DNA of 64,000 nucleotides from assembly GCA_002863045.1 (NCBI GenBank), contig PKDH01000014.1:1-64000 (forward strand), written 5' to 3'. The notes beneath the pieces were generated by a model. The model was not told the DNA's origin. It ran no database searches and was given only the letters and a program-made list of their open reading frames with translations. The DNA comes from Legionella sp. Its GTDB lineage: Bacteria > Pseudomonadota > Gammaproteobacteria > Legionellales > Legionellaceae. Position 1 is the first letter of the stretch. Each line of letters begins with the position of its first letter. The position numbers were made by a program, and so were the translations under genes. Below, in pieces: positions 48,470 through 58,050 of the stretch.

Positions 48470-51400
48470 TAGCAAATGTTATTGAGTGGTCGATTAAAAA
48501 TCGGTTTTTAGTGATTATAATGACGCTTTTAGTAACTGCTGGCGGGATTTATTCTTTATTTAAAACGCCAGTGGACGCAATTCCTGACTTATCTGATGTT
48601 CAAGTCATTATCAAAACCTCTTACCCAGGCCAGGCACCCCAGGTCGTAGAAGACCAAGTCACCTACCCGCTGGCCACAGCGATGCTTGCAGTGCCTGGTG
48701 CTGTCACGGTTAGAGCTTATTCTTATTTTGGCGATTCCTATATCTATATTATTTTTAAAGACGGAACTGACCTTTACTGGGCTCGTTCTCGCGTTTTAGA
48801 ATACCTAAACCAAGTCGCAGGACAATTGCCTCCGAGCGCGACACCACAATTAGGGCCCGATGCCACAGGTGTTGGCTGGGTATATCAATATGCATTAGTC
48901 GATAAAACCGGCAAACATGACTTGTCTGAACTCACCTCTTTACAAAACTGGTTATTGAAATTTGAATTACAAACCGTGCCTGGGGTTTCAGAAGTTGCAA
49001 CCGTTGGTGGCATGGTTAAACAATATCAAGTCATATTAGAACCCGATAAAATTCGTGCATATGACCTTCCCTTGGCGAAAGTAAAACATGCCATTATGAA
49101 TGCCAACAGCGAAATTGGCGGTTCGGTCATTGAAATGGGTGAGGCAGAATATATGATACGCACCGATGGATACATTCAAAGCATTCGCGCTTTAAAAAAT
49201 ATTCCGCTTGGACTCAATGAACACGGCACACCCATCTTGCTCTCAAACGTTGCCAGGATTACTTTAGGACCTGAAATGCGCCGCGGCATTGGTGAGCTTA
49301 ATGGTCAAGGCGAAGCCGTAGGCGGTATCATTATAATGCGCCAGGGAGAAAATGCTTTAACCACCATAGAAGCGGTTAAGAAAAAACTGGAAAGCTTACA
49401 ACAAAGCTTACCCAAAGAGGTTAAAATCGTTGAGACTTATAACCGTTCGAGTTTAATTCATCGTGCAATCGAAACATTGCAATCCAAATTAGTGGAAGAA
49501 ACCATTGTCGTTATCTTAGTCTGCTTTTTATTTTTGTTTCATATGCGCTCATCACTGGTTGTGGTGATTAGTCTGCCCATAGGTATATTGTGCGCCTTTA
49601 TTATTATGTATTTTCAAGGTATTAATGCCAACATCATGTCCTTAGGCGGTATAGCGATAGCCATAGGGGCAATGGTTGATGCCACCATCGTGATGATTGA
49701 AAATGTACACAAACACATTGAAAAAACGCCTTTAACCGATGAAAACCGATGGCAAGTCATTCGAGAGGCTTCACTGGAAGTGGGCCCACCGTTATTTTTC
49801 TCCTTACTGATTATTACCCTAAGCTTTTTACCCGTTTTTGCACTGCAAGCACAAGAAGGACGATTATTTGCGCCCCTTGCCTATACCAAAACCTACGCCA
49901 TGGCAGCAGCCGCCGGCCTTTCAATCACATTGGTACCAGTACTGATGGGCTATTTTATTCGTGGAAAGATTTTAGCTGAAAAGAAAAACCCGATTAATCG
50001 CTTTCTCATTGCAAGTTATAAGCCCGTCATCCATTTAGTATTAAAAGCACCCAAAATCATACTACTTCTTACGCTCATAGTGGTTATTATCAGTTATTGG
50101 CCGTTTGCTCATTTAGGCTCTGAATTTATGCCAGAGTTAGACGAAGGCGATTGGATGTATATGCCAACCACATTACCTGGCATATCGATTGGCAAGGCAC
50201 GTCAAATACTACAGCTTACAGATAAACTGATAAAAAGTGTTCCTGAAGTAAAAACAGTCTATGGGAAAATTGGACGTGCCCAAACCGCAACTGACCCTGC
50301 TCCTTTAACCATGATTGAAACCGTGGTTCAGTTTAAGCCAAAAAGTCAATGGCGCACGGGCATGACCACAAATAAGTTAAAAGAAGAGCTCAATCGACTC
50401 GTTAAATTTCCTGGCCTGACCAATGCCTGGGTGATGCCAATAAAAACACGCATTGATATGTTAGCTACGGGCATTAAAACACCCGTAGGTATTAAAATTT
50501 CCGGTCCATCGTTAGTTGAGCTGCAAAAAACAGGTAAACAACTTGAACAAATCCTAGCAGATGTTCCCGGTACGGCTTCTGTTTATGCCGATCGCGCCGC
50601 TGGCGGCCGCTATGTCAATATTAATATTGACCGCCAAGCGGCAGCCCGTTTTGGATTAAACATCAAAGATATTCAAGAAGTTGTCAGTACTGCCATTGGC
50701 GGCATGAATGTCACACAAACCATTGAAGGGCGTGAACGCTATCCAGTCAACCTTCGTTACCCTCAAAACGAGCGCGACTCAGTTGAAAACATAAAACTAT
50801 TACCCATTGTCACACCTTCTGGCACACATATCCCTTTAATGGCGGTAGCTGACATTTTCGTTGCCGATGGGCCACCTGTGATAAAAAGCGAAGATGCCCG
50901 TCTAACAAGTTGGGTATTGGTTGATTTAAAAGACACCGATGTTGGCTCCTACATTAAACGCGCCCAAAAAACCATTGCCGAGAAACTAACCCTAAAGCCT
51001 GGTTATTCCCTTAGCTGGTCAGGGCAATATGAGTACATGCAGCGCGCAAAAGAGCGATTAATGATGGTTGGTCCAATAACGCTATTAATTATAATTTTTC
51101 TTTTATATCTCAATTTCAAACAACTCGGTGAAGTACTTGTGATTCTATTGACTCTGCCTTTAGCATTAACTGGCGGAGTGTGGCTGCTTTATTTGTTAAA
51201 TTACAATTTATCGGTTGCCGTTGGTGTTGGATTTATTGCCCTAGCAGGCGTTGCAGTTGAAATAGGTGTTGTGATGTTGGTTTATTTAAATCATGCACTG
51301 AAAGAAACACTTGAGGAACACAAAAAAAAGCAAAGCCCATTAACGCAAGATGGTGTTAAAGAGGCAGTTATTAAAGGGGCGCTGCTACGTATACGTCCTA

Positions 51401-51633
51401 TTATTATGACCGTATCAGCAATCATTGGTGGTTTATTGCCCATTATGATAACAGATGGGACGGGTTCTGAAGTCATGCGCCGAATAGCTGCGCCAATGAT
51501 TGGTGGCATGGTCAGTGCGACTTTGCTGACATTGATTGTCATTCCTGCGGTTTTTTTGCTATGGAAAAAAAGCAAATTCAAAAATAATGAAGGATTATCT
51601 TCAGACCAGTTGTGTGTTGCCGATGAAGATTAA
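48466..51633 (+). CDS. cusA: CusA-type heavy-metal RND transporter
   Basis: 'GSEFMPELDEGDWMYMPTTLPGIS', 1055 aa, 12-TM pattern. Confidence 0.95.
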   Translation: MIANVIEWSIKNRFLVIIMTLLVTAGGIYSLFKTPVDAIPDLSDVQVIIKTSYPGQAPQVVEDQVTYPLATAMLAVPGAVTVRAYSYFGDSYIYIIFKDGTDLYWARSRVLEYLNQVAGQLPPSATPQLGPDATGVGWVYQYALVDKTGKHDLSELTSLQNWLLKFELQTVPGVSEVATVGGMVKQYQVILEPDKIRAYDLPLAKVKHAIMNANSEIGGSVIEMGEAEYMIRTDGYIQSIRALKNIPLGLNEHGTPILLSNVARITLGPEMRRGIGELNGQGEAVGGIIIMRQGENALTTIEAVKKKLESLQQSLPKEVKIVETYNRSSLIHRAIETLQSKLVEETIVVILVCFLFLFHMRSSLVVVISLPIGILCAFIIMYFQGINANIMSLGGIAIAIGAMVDATIVMIENVHKHIEKTPLTDENRWQVIREASLEVGPPLFFSLLIITLSFLPVFALQAQEGRLFAPLAYTKTYAMAAAAGLSITLVPVLMGYFIRGKILAEKKNPINRFLIASYKPVIHLVLKAPKIILLLTLIVVIISYWPFAHLGSEFMPELDEGDWMYMPTTLPGISIGKARQILQLTDKLIKSVPEVKTVYGKIGRAQTATDPAPLTMIETVVQFKPKSQWRTGMTTNKLKEELNRLVKFPGLTNAWVMPIKTRIDMLATGIKTPVGIKISGPSLVELQKTGKQLEQILADVPGTASVYADRAAGGRYVNINIDRQAAARFGLNIKDIQEVVSTAIGGMNVTQTIEGRERYPVNLRYPQNERDSVENIKLLPIVTPSGTHIPLMAVADIFVADGPPVIKSEDARLTSWVLVDLKDTDVGSYIKRAQKTIAEKLTLKPGYSLSWSGQYEYMQRAKERLMMVGPITLLIIIFLLYLNFKQLGEVLVILLTLPLALTGGVWLLYLLNYNLSVAVGVGFIALAGVAVEIGVVMLVYLNHALKETLEEHKKKQSPLTQDGVKEAVIKGALLRIRPIIMTVSAIIGGLLPIMITDGTGSEVMRRIAAPMIGGMVSATLLTLIVIPAVFLLWKKSKFKNNEGLSSDQLCVADED

Positions 51634-51642
51634 CACTAACTT

Positions 51643-51744
51643 TTATTTAAAAAGCTTCATGATAACTACAATAAGTAGAACAATAAGCAAAACTCCAATA
51701 ATGCCGCCTATCCACATTCCACCACCCATCATGCCTTCCATCAT
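51643..51744 (-). CDS. 33-aa small membrane protein
   Basis: MMEGMMGGGMWIGGIIGVLLIVLLIVVIMKLFK; Met/Gly-rich head plus a single TM; not in ORF track. Confidence 0.65.
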   Translation of the reverse strand: MMEGMMGGGMWIGGIIGVLLIVLLIVVIMKLFK

Positions 51745-51836
51745 AACGTTCCTTTTGATTATATCCTTCTTGCATTAAATCTATCATGATTTCTTGAAAC
51801 TCAAAAGAATCACACCTATGTTTTAAAGAAAGACAG

Positions 51837-52166
51837 ATGGAGATTAATATCATGATGATGTTTTCTGAAATAGCCATTGCGGTGGAGCTAATTGCAATAG
51901 CATCTGGCGTCAGTTTATTAATATGGTCTATGCGAAATGAAGGGGCTGGTGTAAAACTTGCGAAGTTTTTTGGATACCTTATTTCTATTTTGGCGATTTT
52001 GGCGATTTTGTTTACCGTTTCTGCTGCGATTTTTAGATCTTATGAAATGATGAGCATGATGAAAAATGGATGTCCCATGTGTCAGATGATGCAACAAAAT
52101 ATGAATGGCATGAAACAAAACAATACGCCAGGCATGATGCAAAATAAGGAGCAGAAACAACCATGA
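51837..52166 (+). CDS. Met/Cys-rich C-terminus membrane protein
   Basis: Two TM helices then 'MMSMMKNGCPMCQMMQQNMNGMKQNN'. Confidence 0.75.
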   Translation: MEINIMMMFSEIAIAVELIAIASGVSLLIWSMRNEGAGVKLAKFFGYLISILAILAILFTVSAAIFRSYEMMSMMKNGCPMCQMMQQNMNGMKQNNTPGMMQNKEQKQP

Positions 52167-52225
52167 ACATAATCGGCTGGTTTTTAAAAAGTCACCATAT
52201 ACACAGCCAGCCAAATAATATGGAT

Positions 52226-53500
52226 TTATGATTTTGAAAAATACCCGCGCGTTCCTTGGGCCTTAATAGCTTGATTATAACGATTTAAAGCAAGAATATA
52301 AGCTGCTTGTCGCATGTTTGTTTGGTGTTTTTCCATCAGCTGACAAACATTATTAAATTCACGGGATATGATAACTTCCAACTCTTTTTGAACTTTTTCT
52401 AAACTCCAATAATAGCTTGATTTATTCTGTATCCGTTCAAAATAGCTTACTGCTACACCGCCTGCGTTTGCTAATATATCGGGAACAATTAAAATTTCTT
52501 TTTTCTGCAATATTACATCGGCTTCAACACTGGTGGGGCCGTTTGCAATTTCAACAATTACAGGCGCCTTTATTTTTGCTGCATTTTCTTTTGTAATTTG
52601 ATTTTGCGTTGCCGCCGGGATGAGTAAATCAACATCCAGCGCCAATAATTCTTCATTTGTGATTGTGGCTCCCTTTGCGAGATCACAAATCGATTCTTTA
52701 CAATAAATGGACTGCACTTCTTTGGCGCTGTTTTTTATTTCAATCATGCGAGGTATATTAATGCCTTCTGCTTTATATATTCCTCCTTTTGAATCACTTA
52801 TTGCAATGATTTTATAGTCGTTTTGATAGAGCAGATTTGCTATACTCTGGCCCGCATTGCCAAAACCTTGAACGGCAACCCGCGTTTCTGAAGGGTTCCA
52901 TTTTTTCTTTTTCTGAAGCATCTTAATGCATTGATAGCCACCAAAGCCAGTTGCACTCAGGCGGCCCTGACTTCCCCCTAGTGAAATAGGTTTGCCTGTG
53001 ATAACTGCCGGAATTTTTTGACGTACAATGGTAGCGTACTCATCCATCATCCAACCCATGATCATTTCATTAGTATACATATCAGGCGCGGGTATATCTT
53101 TATCTGGTCCAATGAAATCTGCAATGAATTCAATATAAGTTCGACTTAATCGTTCTAATTCCATACGTGATAAAGATTTTGGATCAACGATTATCCCACC
53201 TTTTGCGCCACCAAAGGGAACATCTATAACAGCACATTTTATGGTCATCCATAAAGCAAGAGTTTTCAATTCATCCAGGTTGAGGTTTGGGTGGAAACGG
53301 ATACCACCTTTCATGGGACCACGGCTGTCATTGTGGTGAACCCTGTAAGCCGTAAATATTTTTAATTCCCCATCATCCATTCGAACGGGAAGAGAGGTTT
53401 CAAGACAAAACTTAGGATGTTTGAGTTTTTCGATAGCTTCTGAGTCAATATCGCAATATGAAGCAGCCTTATCAAGTCGAGAAAGAGCATCAATATACAT
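52226..53500 (-). CDS. Glu/Leu/Phe/Val dehydrogenase
   Basis: 'FTAYRVHHNDSRGPMKGGIRFHPNLNLDELKTLALWMTIKCAVIDVPFGGAKGGI'. Confidence 0.95.
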   Translation of the reverse strand: MYIDALSRLDKAASYCDIDSEAIEKLKHPKFCLETSLPVRMDDGELKIFTAYRVHHNDSRGPMKGGIRFHPNLNLDELKTLALWMTIKCAVIDVPFGGAKGGIIVDPKSLSRMELERLSRTYIEFIADFIGPDKDIPAPDMYTNEMIMGWMMDEYATIVRQKIPAVITGKPISLGGSQGRLSATGFGGYQCIKMLQKKKKWNPSETRVAVQGFGNAGQSIANLLYQNDYKIIAISDSKGGIYKAEGINIPRMIEIKNSAKEVQSIYCKESICDLAKGATITNEELLALDVDLLIPAATQNQITKENAAKIKAPVIVEIANGPTSVEADVILQKKEILIVPDILANAGGVAVSYFERIQNKSSYYWSLEKVQKELEVIISREFNNVCQLMEKHQTNMRQAAYILALNRYNQAIKAQGTRGYFSKS

Positions 53501-53567
53501 ATTTTTATCCTGCTAATATTATTTAATTTTCTTCAGAATAGACTGTATTGTGTAAATAACTTTGTAT

Positions 53568-56171
53568 TCACACAATATACTTATCCCAGCCTCCATAATG
53601 CTCTTGACTACGACGCCCTCGTGGAAGACTTAAGGCGATAAGCACAATGCCAAAAACCACCCCAAAACACGAGGCCAACAAAGAAGATCCAGACAATAGC
53701 CAGGGTGCAATGATAAGCCAGGCACCAAAGAACACATTAACAAACCGAAGCGGTCTGACCACTTCAGCCCAGGCGATAACACTGGCGGTTATAATAAGAG
53801 AGCCAACAAGATGATCGCTATCTGCCATCATTCCCGAGGTTCCAAAAATCAGGCGGGTAAACATGAGTAATAAACCTATCACGATGCTTGCATTTAATGT
53901 CCAAGGATATGTCAAGCCAAGATCCATATCTTTAAGTGCTGATTGAGGAGATGTAAGTGTATCAGCTGTCATCTCAGAACCCCCTTCCATTGCACCTCCT
54001 TTGAAAAACGTCCGCCAGAAGGGCTTTCCTTGGCGTTTACTCCATAAAAGGAACTGGCCCATTGCTATAATTTCATCAATAGCAAAAGGAATCATGAGCA
54101 ACATGGCTAAAGCTGCAATAAGACATAAAGTGCACCAGGTTCCGATGACAATAGGTTGAATCACAATGAAATAAATACTGACAACCCCTAGAGGTGCAAC
54201 CAGTATAACAAAAAACGTAACCATCCATGGCATGGTACGCCACCTTGTTTTGCTACCCATGCAAGCCATAAGGATTTCGATAGCATAACTCACAGCCCCT
54301 AACCCCGCATCGGGAACAGGCCATGCTTTTGAAACATCAGAGGTGATGATGGTTTCTGTGCCATTTAATTCGCCTTTGCCGGGAAAGAAGGGCTCCCATA
54401 CAGCGTCAACATGACCGAGTTGGTAAGCTGTCAGATGACGTGCTATCAAAAATCCAATTAAACTCAAAACGATCATTGGAAGACGCTGTGTCCAGGTGGA
54501 TGGAGAGTACGTCCATCCTGGAGGTATGGCCTTGGTATCCATCATTCCTTCCATGCTCATACCAGGCATCATGGGAACAAGAATTGAAAGCCCGATAACA
54601 AGCATACCCACAATCAAATCATTATTATAAGCCCCTGCATTTGGCGTCCAAAAAATTAAGGATGCAAATAAAAGCCATAACCCAACAAATGTGTTCATCC
54701 ATTGAGCTAAGTTTGTTTTCCGCCATAACGAAAGGATACCAAACAACATAATTAAAAAACCACTTGCAATATCATTAATTCCCGCAGCCATATCGCGATA
54801 TATCGGAGAAAAAAGACCGCGCTCTGATGTCACTTGCAAAACTGATGAGCTGAAAACTCTCGTAGTATCCAGTAAACCAAAAACAAAAGCACTTGCGATT
54901 AACCAGGCACCGAGTCCAATATTGACAAAATGCACCCATAAGGTTTTGCGATGCATTTGGGCTAACATATTTTCATTTTCACGTGATGAATGAAGCTTTT
55001 CTGTAAATCCTTCTGCTTCACTTTTTTTTGCAGAAGAAGATGAAAAAGTAGAGCTTTTACTGTCAATAGCGACCAAAGCCGAATTCAATTTGTTTTCCTG
55101 GTACCATTTTTTCGGGTTTTCTTTTAAATTGCTAATTATGGTTGGTAATGTATCGCGAAGAGAATGTTTTGGCTGCCAATCTAATACATCCCTTGCCTTG
55201 GCAACGTCGAGTTCATAATGATCATCTGCAAAATCAACCATCCAGGGTTTAATAAAGGGCTCTTCTTCTAACACTTTATCTTCAATCCAAGCGCCTGTTT
55301 TTGCTATATTTTTCGGTATTTCTGTCGTAGGCCAATGTTTATTAACCAACAGTTGAGCAATAGTCTGTTGCAATTCATCATAACTCATTGTTTCAGGCTC
55401 ACCGAGCAATAACACAAGTTCTGAGGGTAATTCTTTTCGCTTATATATCAATTGATTAAATGCTTGGCATGCATCTTTCAAATGTATAAATGATTGTCCA
55501 TGATGAATGTCGCCCGGAAAAAAATGACTCAATATTTGATTTTCGTATATTCTTGAAATTTGTTGTGCCAAAAAAGGATTGTGCAACATGTCATTATACA
55601 CACCAGCAAGCCGCAAAATCACTATGGGAATATTTCCATGTTGCTTGCGAATTAACGCCTCTGTTTCTACTTTAGACATGGGGTAAGGCCAACGTGGGTC
55701 AAGTGGGGATTCTTCATTAATAGGATGATTTGGTTTTGTGGGAGCATGCACCAGCATGGTACTGGTGAAGATAAATTGTTCTACTTTAAAATTTTGCAGA
55801 TGCTTTAAAAGCATCTTAGTTCCTTGCACCGTTATTTCTTCATAAAGAGGACTTGGCTCACCGGTTAGATCATAATACGCTGCAAGATGAATCACCGAGG
55901 CAATGCGTTCACCATAAGCTATACGTACCCTGTCGAACGCTTTTTTTATAGCATCCTCAGACGTAAGATCAATGCATACGCATTCGGCTTCTACTGGTGG
56001 GACGCGAGAAGATATTTTGTCAAAACCAATCAGTGCGAAGCTATTTTTTAACTGCTTGATTAAAGTAGAACCAATAAAGCCACTGCTGCCTGTTATAATG
56101 ACGACTTCCCTTTCCCTCTCCATAATTTCCCTTATCGCATTCTTCTGATATTTTTTAGCCAAAAAAGGCAT
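53568..56171 (-). CDS. NAD-epimerase (SDR) + SPW-repeat + VKOR-like + SPW fusion protein
   Basis: 'VVIITGSSGFIGSTLIKQL'; SPW-like 'FVGLWLLFASLIFWTPNAGAYNNDLIVG'; VKOR-like 'VPDAGLGAVSYAIEI...GTWCTLCLIAALAML'; second SPW-like segment. Confidence 0.85.
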   Translation of the reverse strand: MPFLAKKYQKNAIREIMEREREVVIITGSSGFIGSTLIKQLKNSFALIGFDKISSRVPPVEAECVCIDLTSEDAIKKAFDRVRIAYGERIASVIHLAAYYDLTGEPSPLYEEITVQGTKMLLKHLQNFKVEQFIFTSTMLVHAPTKPNHPINEESPLDPRWPYPMSKVETEALIRKQHGNIPIVILRLAGVYNDMLHNPFLAQQISRIYENQILSHFFPGDIHHGQSFIHLKDACQAFNQLIYKRKELPSELVLLLGEPETMSYDELQQTIAQLLVNKHWPTTEIPKNIAKTGAWIEDKVLEEEPFIKPWMVDFADDHYELDVAKARDVLDWQPKHSLRDTLPTIISNLKENPKKWYQENKLNSALVAIDSKSSTFSSSSAKKSEAEGFTEKLHSSRENENMLAQMHRKTLWVHFVNIGLGAWLIASAFVFGLLDTTRVFSSSVLQVTSERGLFSPIYRDMAAGINDIASGFLIMLFGILSLWRKTNLAQWMNTFVGLWLLFASLIFWTPNAGAYNNDLIVGMLVIGLSILVPMMPGMSMEGMMDTKAIPPGWTYSPSTWTQRLPMIVLSLIGFLIARHLTAYQLGHVDAVWEPFFPGKGELNGTETIITSDVSKAWPVPDAGLGAVSYAIEILMACMGSKTRWRTMPWMVTFFVILVAPLGVVSIYFIVIQPIVIGTWCTLCLIAALAMLLMIPFAIDEIIAMGQFLLWSKRQGKPFWRTFFKGGAMEGGSEMTADTLTSPQSALKDMDLGLTYPWTLNASIVIGLLLMFTRLIFGTSGMMADSDHLVGSLIITASVIAWAEVVRPLRFVNVFFGAWLIIAPWLLSGSSLLASCFGVVFGIVLIALSLPRGRRSQEHYGGWDKYIV

Positions 56172-56453
56172 CGCAATGAAAAATAGATTCTTGTTCTAAA
56201 ACTACGTTTTTAATATAGCAGATAATATTTGATTTGGTGTTTTTTTCTACTGGATTAGACCCTCTCTTTAAAAACCTTTCTTGATCGAATCTCAGCTGGG
56301 GAACACTTAGGTCTGAATACATGTATTCGCATAAAAATATCTACATGGTAAACTATTAAAATGATAAAAAAATCGAACTATGCCGACTCCAACTGCCATA
56401 CTAAAACATAAGTTGATGAATTGAGACTAACCGTTACTAATTGAAGTAAGTAA

Positions 56454-57044
56454 ATGACTAATTGCGGATGCCAACAAGTTGCCACAACAAAATCAGAACG
56501 AAAGACACTAACTATCGCTCTGATATTAAATGCACTGATGTTTGTGGTAGGACTCACTGCTGGGATTATCGCCCAATCTACGGCGCTTATTGCTGATTCT
56601 TTTGACATGCTTGCCGACTCTTTTGCATACTCTCTTGGACTAATAGCGGTAGGCCGCTCAGCTAAATTAAAAAAAATAATAGCCGTCACTAGCGGAGGAT
56701 TGTTATGCTTCTTAGGGTTAGGCGTTTTATTTGAAGTAGGACGACGCGCATGGTATGGAAGCTCTCCTGAAAGTAGCCTTATGATAGTGGTGGCTTGTAT
56801 GTCACTGATTATAAACACCATTGTATTGAAACTTCTTAAAAAATTTCGTAATGGCGAAGTACATCTTCGTGCTACCTGGATATTTACGAGAGCGGATGTT
56901 GTTGCCAACATAGGCGTTATTTTTTCTGGTATTTTGGTTTTGTTAACAAAATCACGCTACCCGGATTTGATTGTGGGCTTTGCTATTGGTCTTTATGTTA
57001 TCAGAGAAGCTTTTGAAATTTTTAAAGAATCCCTAAAACCATAA
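56454..57044 (+). CDS. Short cation diffusion facilitator-like transporter
   Basis: 'STALIADSFDMLADSFAYSLGLIAVG', 'FTRADVVANIGVIFSGILV'; Cys-containing N-terminus. Confidence 0.85.
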   Translation: MTNCGCQQVATTKSERKTLTIALILNALMFVVGLTAGIIAQSTALIADSFDMLADSFAYSLGLIAVGRSAKLKKIIAVTSGGLLCFLGLGVLFEVGRRAWYGSSPESSLMIVVACMSLIINTIVLKLLKKFRNGEVHLRATWIFTRADVVANIGVIFSGILVLLTKSRYPDLIVGFAIGLYVIREAFEIFKESLKP

Positions 57045-57131
57045 AATCTATTGATTGACACTAGAGGCCTCAAGTATTGCCACCGAATATGAGACAATAG
57101 TGTTTCATGCCAAAGAACTAACAACCAGCCT

Positions 57132-57995
57132 TCATTCAAATTCCAAAGTAGAATGTCCGATATGATATTTTTGTTTTAATAACTGCTTTATCTCCTTTTT
57201 TAACGAAGCGTTATCAAGGTGATTTTCAACAACCACATGCGCTTCAAGCGCGTTTAATTGCTCATTGACTTGCCAAACATAAACGTGGTGCAATTCTTTC
57301 ACGCCACCTAAGCGCTCAACACCGTGTATTATTTCAGCGATATCAACCTCAAATGGCGCTCCCTCCATAAGTAAATGAATGGCCTTGGGAATTTCACGAA
57401 GTCCTTGCCATAAAACATAAGCTGAGATGAGAAACGTGACTGCAGCATCCACCCATAACCAGTTGTATAACAGGATAAAAACACCTGCTACAATCACACC
57501 AACTGAGGCTAAGGCATCTGTTAGATTGTGCAAAAACGCGGCCTTAATGTTCATGCTCTTTTTAGATTGTTTATAAGTGAGCATGGCAGTGATTACATCG
57601 ATAAATAAGGCAATGATTGCAATGATTACAACCATCCATCCTGAAATGGGCTCTGGAAAAACAAATCGAACAACCGCTTCATACATTAAAAACAAACCGA
57701 TAATAATTAACGTTGTAAAATTGATTAACGCAGCAATTGTCTCTGCTCGCTGATACCCAAATGTTTTTGATAAATCAGGCTTTTTTTGACCAATTTTTAC
57801 AGCAAGCAAAGCTAGAAGTAGTGAGGCAGCATCACTGAAATTATGAAGCGCATCCGAAATGAGTGATAAACTGCCGGAAATAAGCCCCCCGGCAACCTGT
57901 GCGACAGTCAGGGCAATATTCACCGAAACGGCAAGGAACAACCGCTTTTCCTTAGAATCCTGGCTGCTCTTTTCACTCGCATCCATAGTTTGCAT
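57132..57995 (-). CDS. CzcD-type cation diffusion facilitator
   Basis: 'GSLSLISDALHNFSDAASLLLALLAVKIG', 'HNLTDALASVGVIVAG', C-terminal cytoplasmic domain. Confidence 0.93.
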   Translation of the reverse strand: MQTMDASEKSSQDSKEKRLFLAVSVNIALTVAQVAGGLISGSLSLISDALHNFSDAASLLLALLAVKIGQKKPDLSKTFGYQRAETIAALINFTTLIIIGLFLMYEAVVRFVFPEPISGWMVVIIAIIALFIDVITAMLTYKQSKKSMNIKAAFLHNLTDALASVGVIVAGVFILLYNWLWVDAAVTFLISAYVLWQGLREIPKAIHLLMEGAPFEVDIAEIIHGVERLGGVKELHHVYVWQVNEQLNALEAHVVVENHLDNASLKKEIKQLLKQKYHIGHSTLEFE

Positions 57996-58050
57996 CCTTA
58001 GCTTTTAAGTCAACAGATTTTGTTTCAGTTATTTATGAAATGACTTGTAA

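Noticed and set aside
56378-56911. 177-aa minus ORF
   Set aside because: Antisense to a clear CDF-family gene on the plus strand.
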